Shown here piece after piece: positions 11,101 through 20,100 of a stretch of 64,000 bases of DNA (its first letter is position 1; every line of letters starts with the position of its first letter). The stretch is from Rivularia sp034931125 (GTDB lineage: Bacteria > Cyanobacteriota > Cyanobacteriia > Cyanobacteriales > Nostocaceae), in NCBI RefSeq assembly GCF_034931125.1, contig NZ_JAYGHM010000014.1:1-64000 (forward strand), in the 5' to 3' direction. A program made the position numbers and the translations under genes. The notes below the pieces were generated by a model. That model was not told the origin of the DNA. It searched no databases and saw only the letters and a program-made list of their open reading frames with translations.

Positions 11101-12561
11101 AGGACCGCGATAAATAATTAATTCTGCACCGTCTGGAAATTTAGGATAACAAACTTCATTCTTTTCTAAATCATGACAAGTTTGCGCCATTGCTGAGTCA
11201 AATTTGATAAATCTTCCCGTAGCGCAATCCATATACTGTTGGCGCAGATGTTCTTGAAGTTTATCTATGATTTTGGGATGTTCTAATATTTGACAGTGTT
11301 CTTTCAAATCCGCTTTGAGAATGCGATATATCAAGTTTTGTTCGCAATCATTTGACAAAAACATATCATCGATTAGATTTTCAATATCTCCCAAGTCTAA
11401 GCTTTCAAAATCAATCAAATCTTCCGACTCGGTTTGGGCTTGTATTTGTGCTAAACACTTAGCATCGATTGAATTAATATAATCTTGAGCTATTTTTCTG
11501 GGGTCATCCGCTATGTCTTTAAGTTCTTCCAAACGTCTTTGCAATCGTGGAAGCACATCACCTTCAACTCCTCTAGGAAAAGAATTCCAAAATTGAGCGC
11601 CCGTAGAGGTGATACCGTAATAAGCATTAGTTTTATTCCCAATTCCCATTTTCATTAAATACTCCCCAGGTTTAAGAGGAGCGGGGGAGGGGGTGATGGG
11701 GGGAGTGGGGGAATTAGAGGAGGGGGAGAGTGGGGGAGTGGGAGAGTGGGGGGATGAATCGAGTGAGGGAGCGAGGGAAATGGGAGTGAGGGATTGCTTT
11801 ACTAAATTATTCTTTGCTTCTATAACTCCTGCATAATCTCGCTCTTTCCCTCTCTCTCTCCCTCTCTCACTCCCTCCCTCTTTCTCCCCCCCTCTCCCAC
11901 TCCCCCACTCCTCCCCGGTTCTTCCCTTAAGCTGTTCGGTTGAAATCACCAAATCATACCCATTCCCTACCTGACTCAAATCCCGTGGTGCAAATGTACC
12001 TTTTCCTAACTGCCAAGTTTTATGAATGTCATTATTTATATCAAGCTCAGTACGTCTTTCTTTAATACCAAAACGGGTTTGAAACGGTGTTGCTTGCTCG
12101 TTACCTAAAGACTGGTGTAGCACTGCATCTATCTTTCCATCACCATCTCTAACTAATTTGATTGCTTCTGCATTTGGCATTACTCCACCGTTTTCTCCGG
12201 TTTGAGCATCCACTACTAATACTCGCAAGTTTTCCCGTTCCGAAAAGCTTTGACAGGGTGTGAACATATTTGAGCCGTATGCTGCACCGAAGTGGGGCTG
12301 GTCAAAAACCTTTTCTCGCAATTCTTCATCCATAAAATAGAAGCGATTATCAGCTGCAAATTGCAGAGTTAAACCTTCTGGAGTAAATTGCTTGAGGTCT
12401 TCTTCTGTTGTTAATCCCTGATATACTACTCCCAATTTGAAGGTGGCATTTGGTGCAAAATATTCTGCCAAACAGTGTTCGATTGTTTCTGCGATTGGTT
12501 CGTTGTCAGCGATAATTGGTTTACCCGTTTTTGTGCAGAAGTGAGAGAGGGTAATTGCCAT
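8149..12561 (-). CDS. predicted double-psi beta-barrel RNA polymerase (RdRP/YonO-like)
   Basis: A 1470-residue protein. The key motif is SDCDGDRMAIA with Asp525, Asp527 and Asp529, which is the DxDGD metal-binding signature of multi-subunit RNA polymerases and of the RdRP/YonO/crAss-phage lineage. Its surroundings match that lineage: upstream IIYRGPTAN...VDVYINR and GTIKMSPQG (the second barrel); downstream NKIGVVANLCMKGIALEN and then ISCAAVEMLK, as in eukaryotic RdRPs after the DxDGD. Residues ~112-212 (VLVVDAQTGENGG, PFQTRFG, GKGTFAP, STEQLKG) match the first barrel with its conserved lysines. A low-complexity insert lies at residues ~213-297. Residues ~700-1300 are not recognised, and the last ~200 are coiled coil. 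No helicase, integrase or capsid gene is adjacent. The family assignment is my motif reading; template (DNA or RNA) and role are unknown. Confidence 0.72.
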   Translation of the reverse strand: MAITLSHFCTKTGKPIIADNEPIAETIEHCLAEYFAPNATFKLGVVYQGLTTEEDLKQFTPEGLTLQFAADNRFYFMDEELREKVFDQPHFGAAYGSNMFTPCQSFSERENLRVLVVDAQTGENGGVMPNAEAIKLVRDGDGKIDAVLHQSLGNEQATPFQTRFGIKERRTELDINNDIHKTWQLGKGTFAPRDLSQVGNGYDLVISTEQLKGRTGEEWGSGRGGEKEGGSERGRERGKERDYAGVIEAKNNLVKQSLTPISLAPSLDSSPHSPTPPLSPSSNSPTPPITPSPAPLKPGEYLMKMGIGNKTNAYYGITSTGAQFWNSFPRGVEGDVLPRLQRRLEELKDIADDPRKIAQDYINSIDAKCLAQIQAQTESEDLIDFESLDLGDIENLIDDMFLSNDCEQNLIYRILKADLKEHCQILEHPKIIDKLQEHLRQQYMDCATGRFIKFDSAMAQTCHDLEKNEVCYPKFPDGAELIIYRGPTANSNTVDVYINRHLPNEPYDIGTIKMSPQGLKHSLSDCDGDRMAIALSSDFPHTAAEIKQKQLKENCYSKIIKPEKKSYTGSFEQIALDAMENKIGVVANLCMKGIALENECISIPPKEASKFIQDISCAAVEMLKRQNQYPENLRTQIVELAQLCQPEMQNQTKKNLSSIPESKIENLLEKIGKFYHDVVGTLGGQLQIEVDRGKSANRSDHNIVNSCNTILKSFDIAPWVEERKSSEVYTKKTMNIKGHGAIDKMATMTNQAFAQNAIVPRSTQQFQTFFKGVEFTPAQKQKAVSIKKIYDSLIRRAIHISREVKQAPGLKIVAANPQGSQIEIVGLAQKKHPNIFDNRKLNIALVENKTEFNKTVNKWIAIAPVFDERGNPVLRSNGKQQRKHLGYISEVSLEKFQGRIKPFTEFNNLTKKIEPGLTPSQVRAAFKQVKEFATTTRETISDSEKEAVAAAMWQISTASKDDAQYGFKKTSAAFAIFGEELIGRLEQLQFTEFAIVGTHKPCNEHLGRKWVGEKVECNIEQAPDPANPTQNKRWLIAEDKKLGVFRSESAQLPIGTSFTAEITSPASASVIVTSTKGNQLKVGQLKKYEAADREWKGEEGIIKIKLYNVGKAIKPIALIDDKPLGEIDKESFKILSEKLNARGIKVEGFKFEGKLESLPATIAHIKVDSQTVRYPYIWTKEEVLVKDKKVSLLDELKPILNEIYQEKSNQGLLHDDEASLGILPIKNEYFESFLQEKNIDAEIFKQLSDEIDKKFGVESLIGIANKDNIEELYFCVTVPTEVSEQKTAARINDNLNFPLQYDQLQDGQRIKFMAIELNELRQLINQTESQTKQLTTQLTEVKAINEKVSDVKNHIEKDISAAVPRDAALKVKREEWEKQMLKLALASLKENPANTGEEIQTATFSDDKYRVIHHVPSEMLRIVDDEESHRGTLYKVQKGKPVQVCKFTENEKKSFEHDAKQQHLKNLQQE
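11671..11925. repeat. in-frame purine/pyrimidine-rich palindromic insertion
   Basis: The plus strand changes from purine-rich GGGGGAGTGGG-type units (11680-11800) to pyrimidine-rich CTCTCCCACTCCC-type units (11840-11920), so the two arms can pair. It encodes residues ~213-297 of the polymerase-like protein as a Gly/Glu/Arg run, then a Ser/Pro/Thr run. Similar GGGAGTGGGGGAG repeats are familiar intergenic repeats in filamentous cyanobacteria. The reading frame is kept across it. Confidence 0.75.
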
Positions 12562-12738
12562 AACTAATATATTTTAATTAATCATTTCTCCTTTAAAATT
12601 AGTTGTTTGTGCATTGATGCATAGTAGTTCTTTAGTAAAGAATCTTTCTATCACTAAAGTAGTATTTTTGTTCATATCTACTTGATATTTGTTTATTATA
12701 AGGATTAAGTAACTAGCATTTTTTGAGGAGATAAGGTT

Positions 12739-12993
12739 ATGGATGGTGCGAAAAAAGTAGTATTACAACCTTCTGTGTGGGATACCGATAATTTGGGAGA
12801 TTTAGTTGCTGAAGGGGTGTTAGATAGCGATGATTTATCTTTACAAGGTGTTGCTCAGGCGACTAATGAAGAATACGAGCGTTTAGAGCGGGAATGGCAA
12901 GAAGAAAATGAAGAATACTTAAATTCTATTGATTGGGAAAATGTCGGGGTCAAGTCTGAATTAGTTACGGAAGAAGAGGAGGAAGTTTTTTAA
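12739..12993 (+). CDS. small acidic protein, unrecognised
   Basis: An 84-residue protein with a strong ribosome-binding site (GAGGAGATAAGG ending two bases before the ATG). It is strongly acidic, with EEYERLEREWQEENEEY in the middle and an EEEEEVF tail, and has no cysteine, signal peptide or membrane segment. It is transcribed away from the polymerase-like gene across a ~180-bp shared upstream region. The charge profile would fit a DNA-mimic or a binding partner of a basic protein, but that is speculation. Confidence 0.65.
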   Translation: MDGAKKVVLQPSVWDTDNLGDLVAEGVLDSDDLSLQGVAQATNEEYERLEREWQEENEEYLNSIDWENVGVKSELVTEEEEEVF

Positions 12994-13116
12994 AAATGGT
13001 AGATAGTTAGGAGCATTGATAATCTTTGTAAATTATCTAGAGCTATTTTTGAGCTACACCACGATTAATAATAATTAAGCTCTTATCTGTAGTATGAATT
13101 TCAAAACTCAAACTAT

Positions 13117-15393
13117 TTAATTACCCATGCAAGCCAATACTTTATTCACCTGAAGCGGTGTTTTCATCTGCTCAAAAATCGCCACAGCTTGCTGATAATG
13201 TTCTTTGGCTTTGTTTAATTCCTTCTTATCACTGTACAACTGTCCTAAATAGTAATAACTTTCTCCTAATTCATACTTTGCCCCTACTTTGGTAAAAAAT
13301 TCGATTGCTAAATTTTGATAGTAAAACGATTTTTCCTGTTGCTGCATTTGACGATAAATATCCCCCAAGGTAGACCAGCAACGAGCGCGGTCTTGGGTAA
13401 AATTAAATGTTTGAGCAAGGCTAATTACTGATTCTAATGTTTCTACAGCTTGCGTATAATTACCAGTATTTCTTAACGCTAAAGCCGTCATATTCAAATC
13501 CCAGCAGGCTTGCCAAGGTGGAACAAAATCTTGGGGATGTTGCAAATAATTACCCGTAGATTTAATTGCATTTACTGTTTCTTCTACTTGTCCCAAACTT
13601 GAATGTAACAAAGCGACTTCACACCAAGAACTATTTTCTCTGGCTTGAATTATCGAGGATTTTTGCAATTGCGCTAATTCGAGTTTAGTTTGATAAGTCT
13701 TTAACCCAAGTTCGTATTCACCACCGATGTAGTAACATAATCCCATATCGCTGTAGGAGTTAAATTCCGTCCAAATATCTCCCGATTGTTTTGCCGATGT
13801 TTGCGCTTGGTGGTGATAAGATATAGCGGTTTCAATCCCATCTTCTAACAGGTAAGCGTGACAATCACCCAAGCAGCGATACAAGCTAGCTTCTCTATCT
13901 GACGAAACTTTACTTAAAAGCGTTTGCGCTAGCTGCTTTACTTCCCGAATGAATCCCCACGATAAAAAGTAGAGAAATAGTTCTTCTGGTAAAGCTGATA
14001 TTGCTCTACGACGCAACACATCCCAAGCAGAATCATAATCTTGAATGCTTATAAAGTGGTGGTATGCTTCTAATACCTGTAATCCTTGTTGGGAAGTTTG
14101 AATTTGTTCGTTACTGTTAAACCAGTATTGTGCGATCGCTCGATGAGTTTGCTGCCATTGAGGACTATTTTTTAAGCGAGTTAGTGCAGCAGTGCGGATT
14201 CCTGGATGCATTTGATACTTGCCACGAGCAAATTGCACCAAAGAACAGTCATACAATCTTCTGGTGATTGCCTGCTGTTGTTCGGTTGGAACATCCCAGA
14301 GTAAAGATTTAACGCAACTATCGGGTAGCCATTCAATTTGCTGGTAGCGACAAGCTGCTAAACGACAAAGTAAGTCGTAGGCTTTTTTTGAATGAGCGTT
14401 TAATCGGTTTAGCTGATTATCGACAAGAAAGCGAAAGGGTTCGATATTCTTTAATTCCTGACTATTTTGTTGCCAAAATTCCTGAATATTTCCATCATAT
14501 TGATTTTGAATTTCGCTGTACAGCAGTTTCATTGCATAAGCATTACCGTTATACAGTTCGTGCATTTTTTGCAAAGCTGTTGTATCTTCTTGTTGCGATT
14601 GACCAAAATATAGCTGCCAATCTGATAAAGTTAAACCTGATAAAACTTGAGTTTGAATATCTCTGATATTTGGTTCTTTTAATCTTTCTCTACTGGTAAT
14701 TAATGTAAAACCTCGATTTCTTGAATCGGTTAAAACTCGCAACAGTTCTACATAGTCGCGGTAGTTATCTAAAAATAAACCATTATGTAACGCTGTTTCC
14801 AAGTTATCAACAAAAACTACAACTTTGGATTGACGTAATTTTTCACTAAGTAACTTTAAAGCTAGATTAAAATCACGGGGTATATCTTCCCCGAAATCCT
14901 GTTGTAACCAAGACTGGACAACTTTTTCCGCACTTTCTAAGTTTTGTAGTTCCAGAGCAATTTTAATATCCAACCGCTTGTCAAAATCGCATTGACTCAA
15001 AAATTTTTCTGCTAAAGTGGTTTTACCAACTCCACCTTCTCCAACTATCATCAAAATCCGATAATCTTGGGTATTCCAAGAAAGTAATTTGGTAATATCA
15101 GCAGTACGTCCAACCCATTTTGGTTGTGATTCAACAGTAATTTGAGGAATTAATTCTGGCATGAATTGCATAAATAGCATTTGTAACTCAGCCCAATTAC
15201 CGCGTTTATCTTGACTCGTGACGCTAAATTTTTTATAAGCTGTTTCTAAATGCTTTCTGACAGTTGCTTCAGTTTTAATCCCCAAATATTGAGCAATGTC
15301 TTTGTTAGGTTTATTTGTAAGTTTGAGTTGTACAACTTGACGGCATTTGTCACCAAGCTTGTTATAAGTTGTTGTAAATTCAGTTTGATTCAT
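13117..15393 (-). CDS. STAND NTPase: HTH, NB-ARC-like ATPase, TPR
   Basis: A 758-residue protein. Residues 1-75 contain a LuxR/sigma-like helix-turn-helix (KPNKDIAQYLGIKTEATVRK). An NB-ARC/AAA-type ATPase domain follows, with Walker A GEGGVGKTT at 118-126 and Walker B VVVFVDNLE near 190-198. Winged-helix and helical parts come next, then tetratricopeptide repeats from about residue 480 to the end (CYYIGGEYELGLKTY, GDIYRQMQQQEKSFYY, YLGQLYSDKKELNKAKEHY). This is the classic STAND signal-sensor layout: TPRs sense a ligand, nucleotide exchange switches the state, and here the effector part would be the DNA-binding N-terminus. Some STAND proteins are anti-phage sensors; others are transcription regulators. 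The HTH favours the latter. No effector gene is fused or adjacent. Confidence 0.85.
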   Translation of the reverse strand: MNQTEFTTTYNKLGDKCRQVVQLKLTNKPNKDIAQYLGIKTEATVRKHLETAYKKFSVTSQDKRGNWAELQMLFMQFMPELIPQITVESQPKWVGRTADITKLLSWNTQDYRILMIVGEGGVGKTTLAEKFLSQCDFDKRLDIKIALELQNLESAEKVVQSWLQQDFGEDIPRDFNLALKLLSEKLRQSKVVVFVDNLETALHNGLFLDNYRDYVELLRVLTDSRNRGFTLITSRERLKEPNIRDIQTQVLSGLTLSDWQLYFGQSQQEDTTALQKMHELYNGNAYAMKLLYSEIQNQYDGNIQEFWQQNSQELKNIEPFRFLVDNQLNRLNAHSKKAYDLLCRLAACRYQQIEWLPDSCVKSLLWDVPTEQQQAITRRLYDCSLVQFARGKYQMHPGIRTAALTRLKNSPQWQQTHRAIAQYWFNSNEQIQTSQQGLQVLEAYHHFISIQDYDSAWDVLRRRAISALPEELFLYFLSWGFIREVKQLAQTLLSKVSSDREASLYRCLGDCHAYLLEDGIETAISYHHQAQTSAKQSGDIWTEFNSYSDMGLCYYIGGEYELGLKTYQTKLELAQLQKSSIIQARENSSWCEVALLHSSLGQVEETVNAIKSTGNYLQHPQDFVPPWQACWDLNMTALALRNTGNYTQAVETLESVISLAQTFNFTQDRARCWSTLGDIYRQMQQQEKSFYYQNLAIEFFTKVGAKYELGESYYYLGQLYSDKKELNKAKEHYQQAVAIFEQMKTPLQVNKVLACMGN

Positions 15394-16178
15394 TTTGAAT
15401 AAAGTTAGTTAAGGTAGTTAAAATAAGTATCTTGAATAACTTTTGAGTCAGCATTTAATCTGTATCACGGTAAATACGGCTATTTTGCGTTACAGATATT
15501 TTGCCAAATTTAATCCTATACGTACTTACACTTAATGAATAGTAAAATCAGTAACTAAAATTGTGAAGAAATATGAAAAATACCTGTTACTTAGGTAACT
15601 TTAGTGACTACAAGCATTGAAATCAAAGATTTTGCGCTAATTTAACTAAGATTCAGTAAAAATACTAGCTCACAATTGTGAGGTGTTTTTTTATCGGTTT
15701 GTGTATTGCGGTTAAACAAAAGTAGGTATAAGATAAATCCGGTGTAGATACCGTATTTATCAGGACGCTTTGCATCACATTCGCCACTGAGAAGAAACTC
15801 CAGGCTATTGGAGTATGAGTTTGGAAGCAATTGATCGGGGTATCTCTGATTTGAAGTCGGCTTGATTTGTAAAGCAACGATTTCTTAATAAGCTTTGCTA
15901 CTTAAGTGATTATGCTGTCTGACATTCCAAGGTGCAGAATGTAAATAATGAAATTATCGATCTAAAAAAATAGTGCAAAAAATATGAGTATTTATTGTTT
16001 ATTCCAATCAATAAAAATCATAATTTGTATAGAAATTATTGGCTGAATATTTTCAATAGGTAAATGCAAATAAAGTAACGCTGTCTTTATGAAAAATTTA
16101 CCCATTAAGTTATTTACTCAACATAAAAGTTGCAATTGTTACATTATTATCAAATTCATTCTCGTCTAATTACTCACA
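15394..16178. other. 785-bp intergenic region, AT-rich
   Basis: No supported gene; two short minus-strand frames overlap in different phases and lack a ribosome-binding site. It contains the upstream regions of both the minus-strand STAND gene and the plus-strand gene at 16179. The only clear structure is the palindrome at 15669-15682. The sequence is AT-rich throughout, especially 15940-16160. Confidence 0.5.
15669..15695 (+). terminator. perfect palindrome followed by a T run
   Basis: CTCACAATTGTGAG is a perfect 14-base palindrome followed by GTG and seven T, the form of a rho-independent terminator on the plus strand. No plus-strand gene ends here, so it could instead be an operator for the divergent genes. 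Confidence 0.4.
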
Positions 16179-16901
16179 ATGTTAGAAAACATCATGGATA
16201 AAAAAGTACAAATACAAGAAATAGCAATTACTATCGCGGCGAAAAATTTTAATCCGACTATTTTGAACCCAGATTTTTTGAGATACGGTGATTTAATCCC
16301 TGAAGATTGGGAATTAGCTCGTTCTCCTGTATATACAAAAACTGCTGTACAACTGATTTTTAAAAATGGTGTAGGTATTATCGCTCAACCAAATCGGATG
16401 GTTTTTGTAGAAGCACTTAATACCAAAAATTTGGATGAAATTGAAATACCACTAATTACGCGCAAGTGTATAGAAAAGCTTCCTAAACTTGATTATCAAG
16501 CGGTAGGAATTAATCCTAGAGGTTATGTTACTTATGATTCAAATGATGAAGCATACAGCTATTTTCATCAAACCTTACTAAATTCTGGGGAATGGCAAAA
16601 TGTTGGTAATGCAAAAATGAACGCATCACTGCAACTCGCTTACAGTTTAGAAAGAGGTCAATTTAATTTAACTGTTAATCAGGGAATGCTGAACTTACCG
16701 GAAGATAAATCAATACCTATAGTATTATTTTCTGGAAATTTTAATTATGACATTTCTGGTAATTTACAGTCAGAGCGCTTGCAAGATTTGAATCAACTTG
16801 TTGAGAATTGGCAAAGTAACTTAGAAACTTTTAGAAGAGTTATTGATAAGAAGTTTCTGCAACAAGAAATTGAGCAGAAGAATCTAGCTTTGTTAAGTTA
16901 G
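16179..16901 (+). CDS. hypothetical protein upstream of the giant CARDB gene
   Basis: A 240-residue soluble protein with no recognised domain, membrane segment or signal peptide. Translation could also begin at the second Met (16194, MDKKVQIQ). It is rich in Asn and hydrophobic beta-like stretches (AVQLIFKNGVGIIAQPNRMVFVEAL), and its last ~40 residues are helical (LNQLVENWQSNLETFRRVIDKK). It is on the same strand as the 5294-residue gene but is separated from it by an inverted repeat, so it is probably transcribed on its own. The function is unknown. Confidence 0.65.
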   Translation: MLENIMDKKVQIQEIAITIAAKNFNPTILNPDFLRYGDLIPEDWELARSPVYTKTAVQLIFKNGVGIIAQPNRMVFVEALNTKNLDEIEIPLITRKCIEKLPKLDYQAVGINPRGYVTYDSNDEAYSYFHQTLLNSGEWQNVGNAKMNASLQLAYSLERGQFNLTVNQGMLNLPEDKSIPIVLFSGNFNYDISGNLQSERLQDLNQLVENWQSNLETFRRVIDKKFLQQEIEQKNLALLS

Positions 16902-16914
16902 TAAAATCAGCTTC

Positions 16915-16949
16915 AATAAACTCGATTTATTTGATAAACCGAGTTTATT
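16915..16949. terminator. inverted repeat, probable terminator
   Basis: AATAAACTCG (16915-16924) pairs perfectly with CGAGTTTATT (16940-16949), and inner bases extend the stem. It lies 14 bases after the stop of the gene at 16179. There is no long T run, so termination is likely but not certain. Confidence 0.6.
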
Positions 16950-17113
16950 AATCATGTTAGAAAATAGATTTATCAATACTTAATATTAACTACAGAGAAA
17001 TTGCTTTATCTCGTTAATTTGAGCTTGCTGCATTAGTTTTTATTTCGACGGCTATTTAAAAATTTATCATTGCATTTTCTAAATACATCATCAAAATTCA
17101 TTGGAAACTAGTC

Positions 17114-20100
17114 ATGAAATTATCAGATTTGGTTGTTTCGGATGTTATCGCTTCAGATTCTGCTTTTATTGGGGAAGAAATACCAGTTTCTTGGACTGTG
17201 GAAAATCAAGGAGAACAAACTACTACAAGTTCTTATTGGTTTGATGAGATTTTCCTTTCTACTGATGAAAATCTTGATGAAGATGATATATTTATTAATG
17301 ATTTTTATAAAGATAATTCAACAGCTTTAGAATCTCAAGGGATTTATGAGGTAAATACAAATATTTATATCCCAGCTGCAACACCAGGAAATTACTACTT
17401 ACTGTTTGTCACAGATAATGATGATGACGAGACAGAAGCAGATGAAACAAATAATTTTTACTCTCATGCTATAGAAGTTAAATTTCCAATTAACTTTCCA
17501 AATATTGCTGGTAATATTTCTGCAAATAATGGTAGTATCAATGGTGTTTTAAATAGCGAAGATATAGAATTTGAGAATTACTATTATGAACTTTATCGGA
17601 TAACTGATTTTAAGCCAGGGGATTTTGTTACTCTTAATCTGACTTCTCCTGAATTTTATACTGACTTGTTTCTATTTGATAGAAATACGCTGCAAGAGAT
17701 TAAAATATATGATGACTTTGGTGGAGGAACGGATTCTCAATTAAGTTTCATCGCTCAGGATAATATTGACTATATAGTAGAGGTTTCCAGTGATGAAGAT
17801 GAGGGTCTAGGGAACTATACTTTAAGTGCTACTAGTAAGAAAACACCAAACATTAACTTAAAAGTTACAGATGCTTTAGCATCTGATGTTATTACTTTGG
17901 GTGAAACCATCCAAATTTCCTGGACTGTTGAAAACCAGGGAACGGAAACCACTACAGCAAATGAGTGGTACGATGCAGTTTATCTTTCTGAAGATGAATT
18001 TATTGATGGTTCTGATATTGATATTACCTCTGAAGATACTGGAGATAATATTCCCTTCGCTCCCTTAGCAGGTGGAGAAAGCTACACTACTACCCAATCG
18101 TTTTATTTCTCTGATAATATTGGTATTGGCAATCGTTACCTGTTGTTTGTTACTGATGAAGATGATGAACAAGTTGAAACCAATGAAGCTGATAATGTTT
18201 ACGCGCTTCCTATTAATCTGAGTAGACCTAATGCCAATATAGTAGGAACTATTTCTACTAAAAATAGTGTTATTACAGGTGCATTAAGTCAAGAAGATAG
18301 TAATAATCCCATTCGTATTGGTCACTTTAGCGACGATTATACCCTTACGGATTTTACAGTTGGAGAACTTGTCGTACTCAATTTGAATTCTTCAGATTTT
18401 GATACCTACTTACAGCTAATCAATGCCGACACTCAGCAGCTAATTTCTGATAATGATGATGGAGGCTCTGGACTTAATTCTCAGCTAACTTTTACTCCAG
18501 AAGAAAACGTTAATTATATAGTTAGAGTTACTAGCTTTGCTAGTAGCGCGACTGGTAATTACACTTTGAGGGCATCAGTAACTCCAGATTTGGTAGTAAC
18601 AAATGCTATAGTTCCACAAACTGCTATTTTAGGTGAGACAATTGAAGTCACTTGGGATGTGACGAATCAAGGTAACGGAACTACTTTTAGTGAATGGTTT
18701 GATTATATTTATATTTCTAATGACACTGTTTTTGATAATACAGACACTTTTGTCAGCAGTTTTTCTACTACACAACAAATTGCCTTAGAATCTGGTAAAA
18801 GTTACTCGATTACGCAGAATATATCTATCCCAATAAATACTGAGATAGGTGATGGACGCTATCTGTTATTTGTCACCGATAATGATGATAATCAAGCTGA
18901 AACGGACGAAACTAATAATACTTTAGCAAAGCAAATTTCAATCAGTGCGCCGGATTTAGTAGTAGAGAATGCTACTGCTCCTGAATCTGCGATTTTAGGT
19001 GAAAGTATCAACGTATCCTGGACTGTGAAAAACCAAGGTAGCGTTACTGCGCCTAGCGATTGGTATGATTATGTTTACCTTTCTACGGATGATATTCTTG
19101 ATGTAAACGATACTGCCATTAGTAGTTTTTGGGCAGGTGAAAATACTCCACTAGCCTCAAATACTGACTACACAGTTACCCAAGATATCACTATTTCTAA
19201 GAATTTTAATACGGGGAATTACTACCTGATTTTTGCAACAGATCGAGGTTTTTACTATAACGATACCTACGGCAACCAAGGTGAAACTGACGAAACCAAT
19301 AATACTTTAGCAAAACAAATTTCAATTGGTGCGCCGGATTTGGTAGTTTCTGACGCAAGCGTAACAAGTTCTAATGTCGCGCTTGGACAAACCGTTTCCG
19401 TATCTTGGACTGTAACTAATCAAGGAATTTCTGAAGCACCTACTAACTGGAATGATTACATTTACCTCTCTGATGACCAAATTCTTGACAACAACGATAC
19501 ACTTCTTAACAGTTATGGAGCGCGAGAAAGCACCCCATTAGCAGCAGGCACTAGTTACACAGCTACTCGAAACGTTACAATCCCTACGCAGACGGCAACA
19601 GGTAATCGCTTTTTATTATTTGTTGCAGATGGTTCTAAGTTTCAAGGTGAAACCAACGAAAATAATAACGTGTACGCAGCAGCTATCACCTTGGGTTTAC
19701 CAGATTTAGTAGTATCTACTATAACTTCACCGGAACAGGTATCATGGGGCGAGACAGTAGAAATTTCCTGGACGGTAGAGAATACAGGTGATTCGGTTGC
19801 ACCTGCTGATTGGTATGATTACGTATACATTTCCGATGATGAGATTCTTGATGATACGGATACAACCGTAACTTCTTACTGGACAGGTTCTAATACTCCC
19901 CTTGCTCCTGGAGATAGCTATACCGCTACACAGAATATCAATATTAATAGTTCTCTGGGAACTGGCGATCGCTATTTATTATTTGTTGCAGATAGTTCTA
20001 AGTCTCAAGATGAAACCGACGAAAGTAACAATGTCCAAGCAGTAGCAATTAATATATCCGCACCTGATTTAGAAATCATTGCTGCAACAAGTCCAACATC

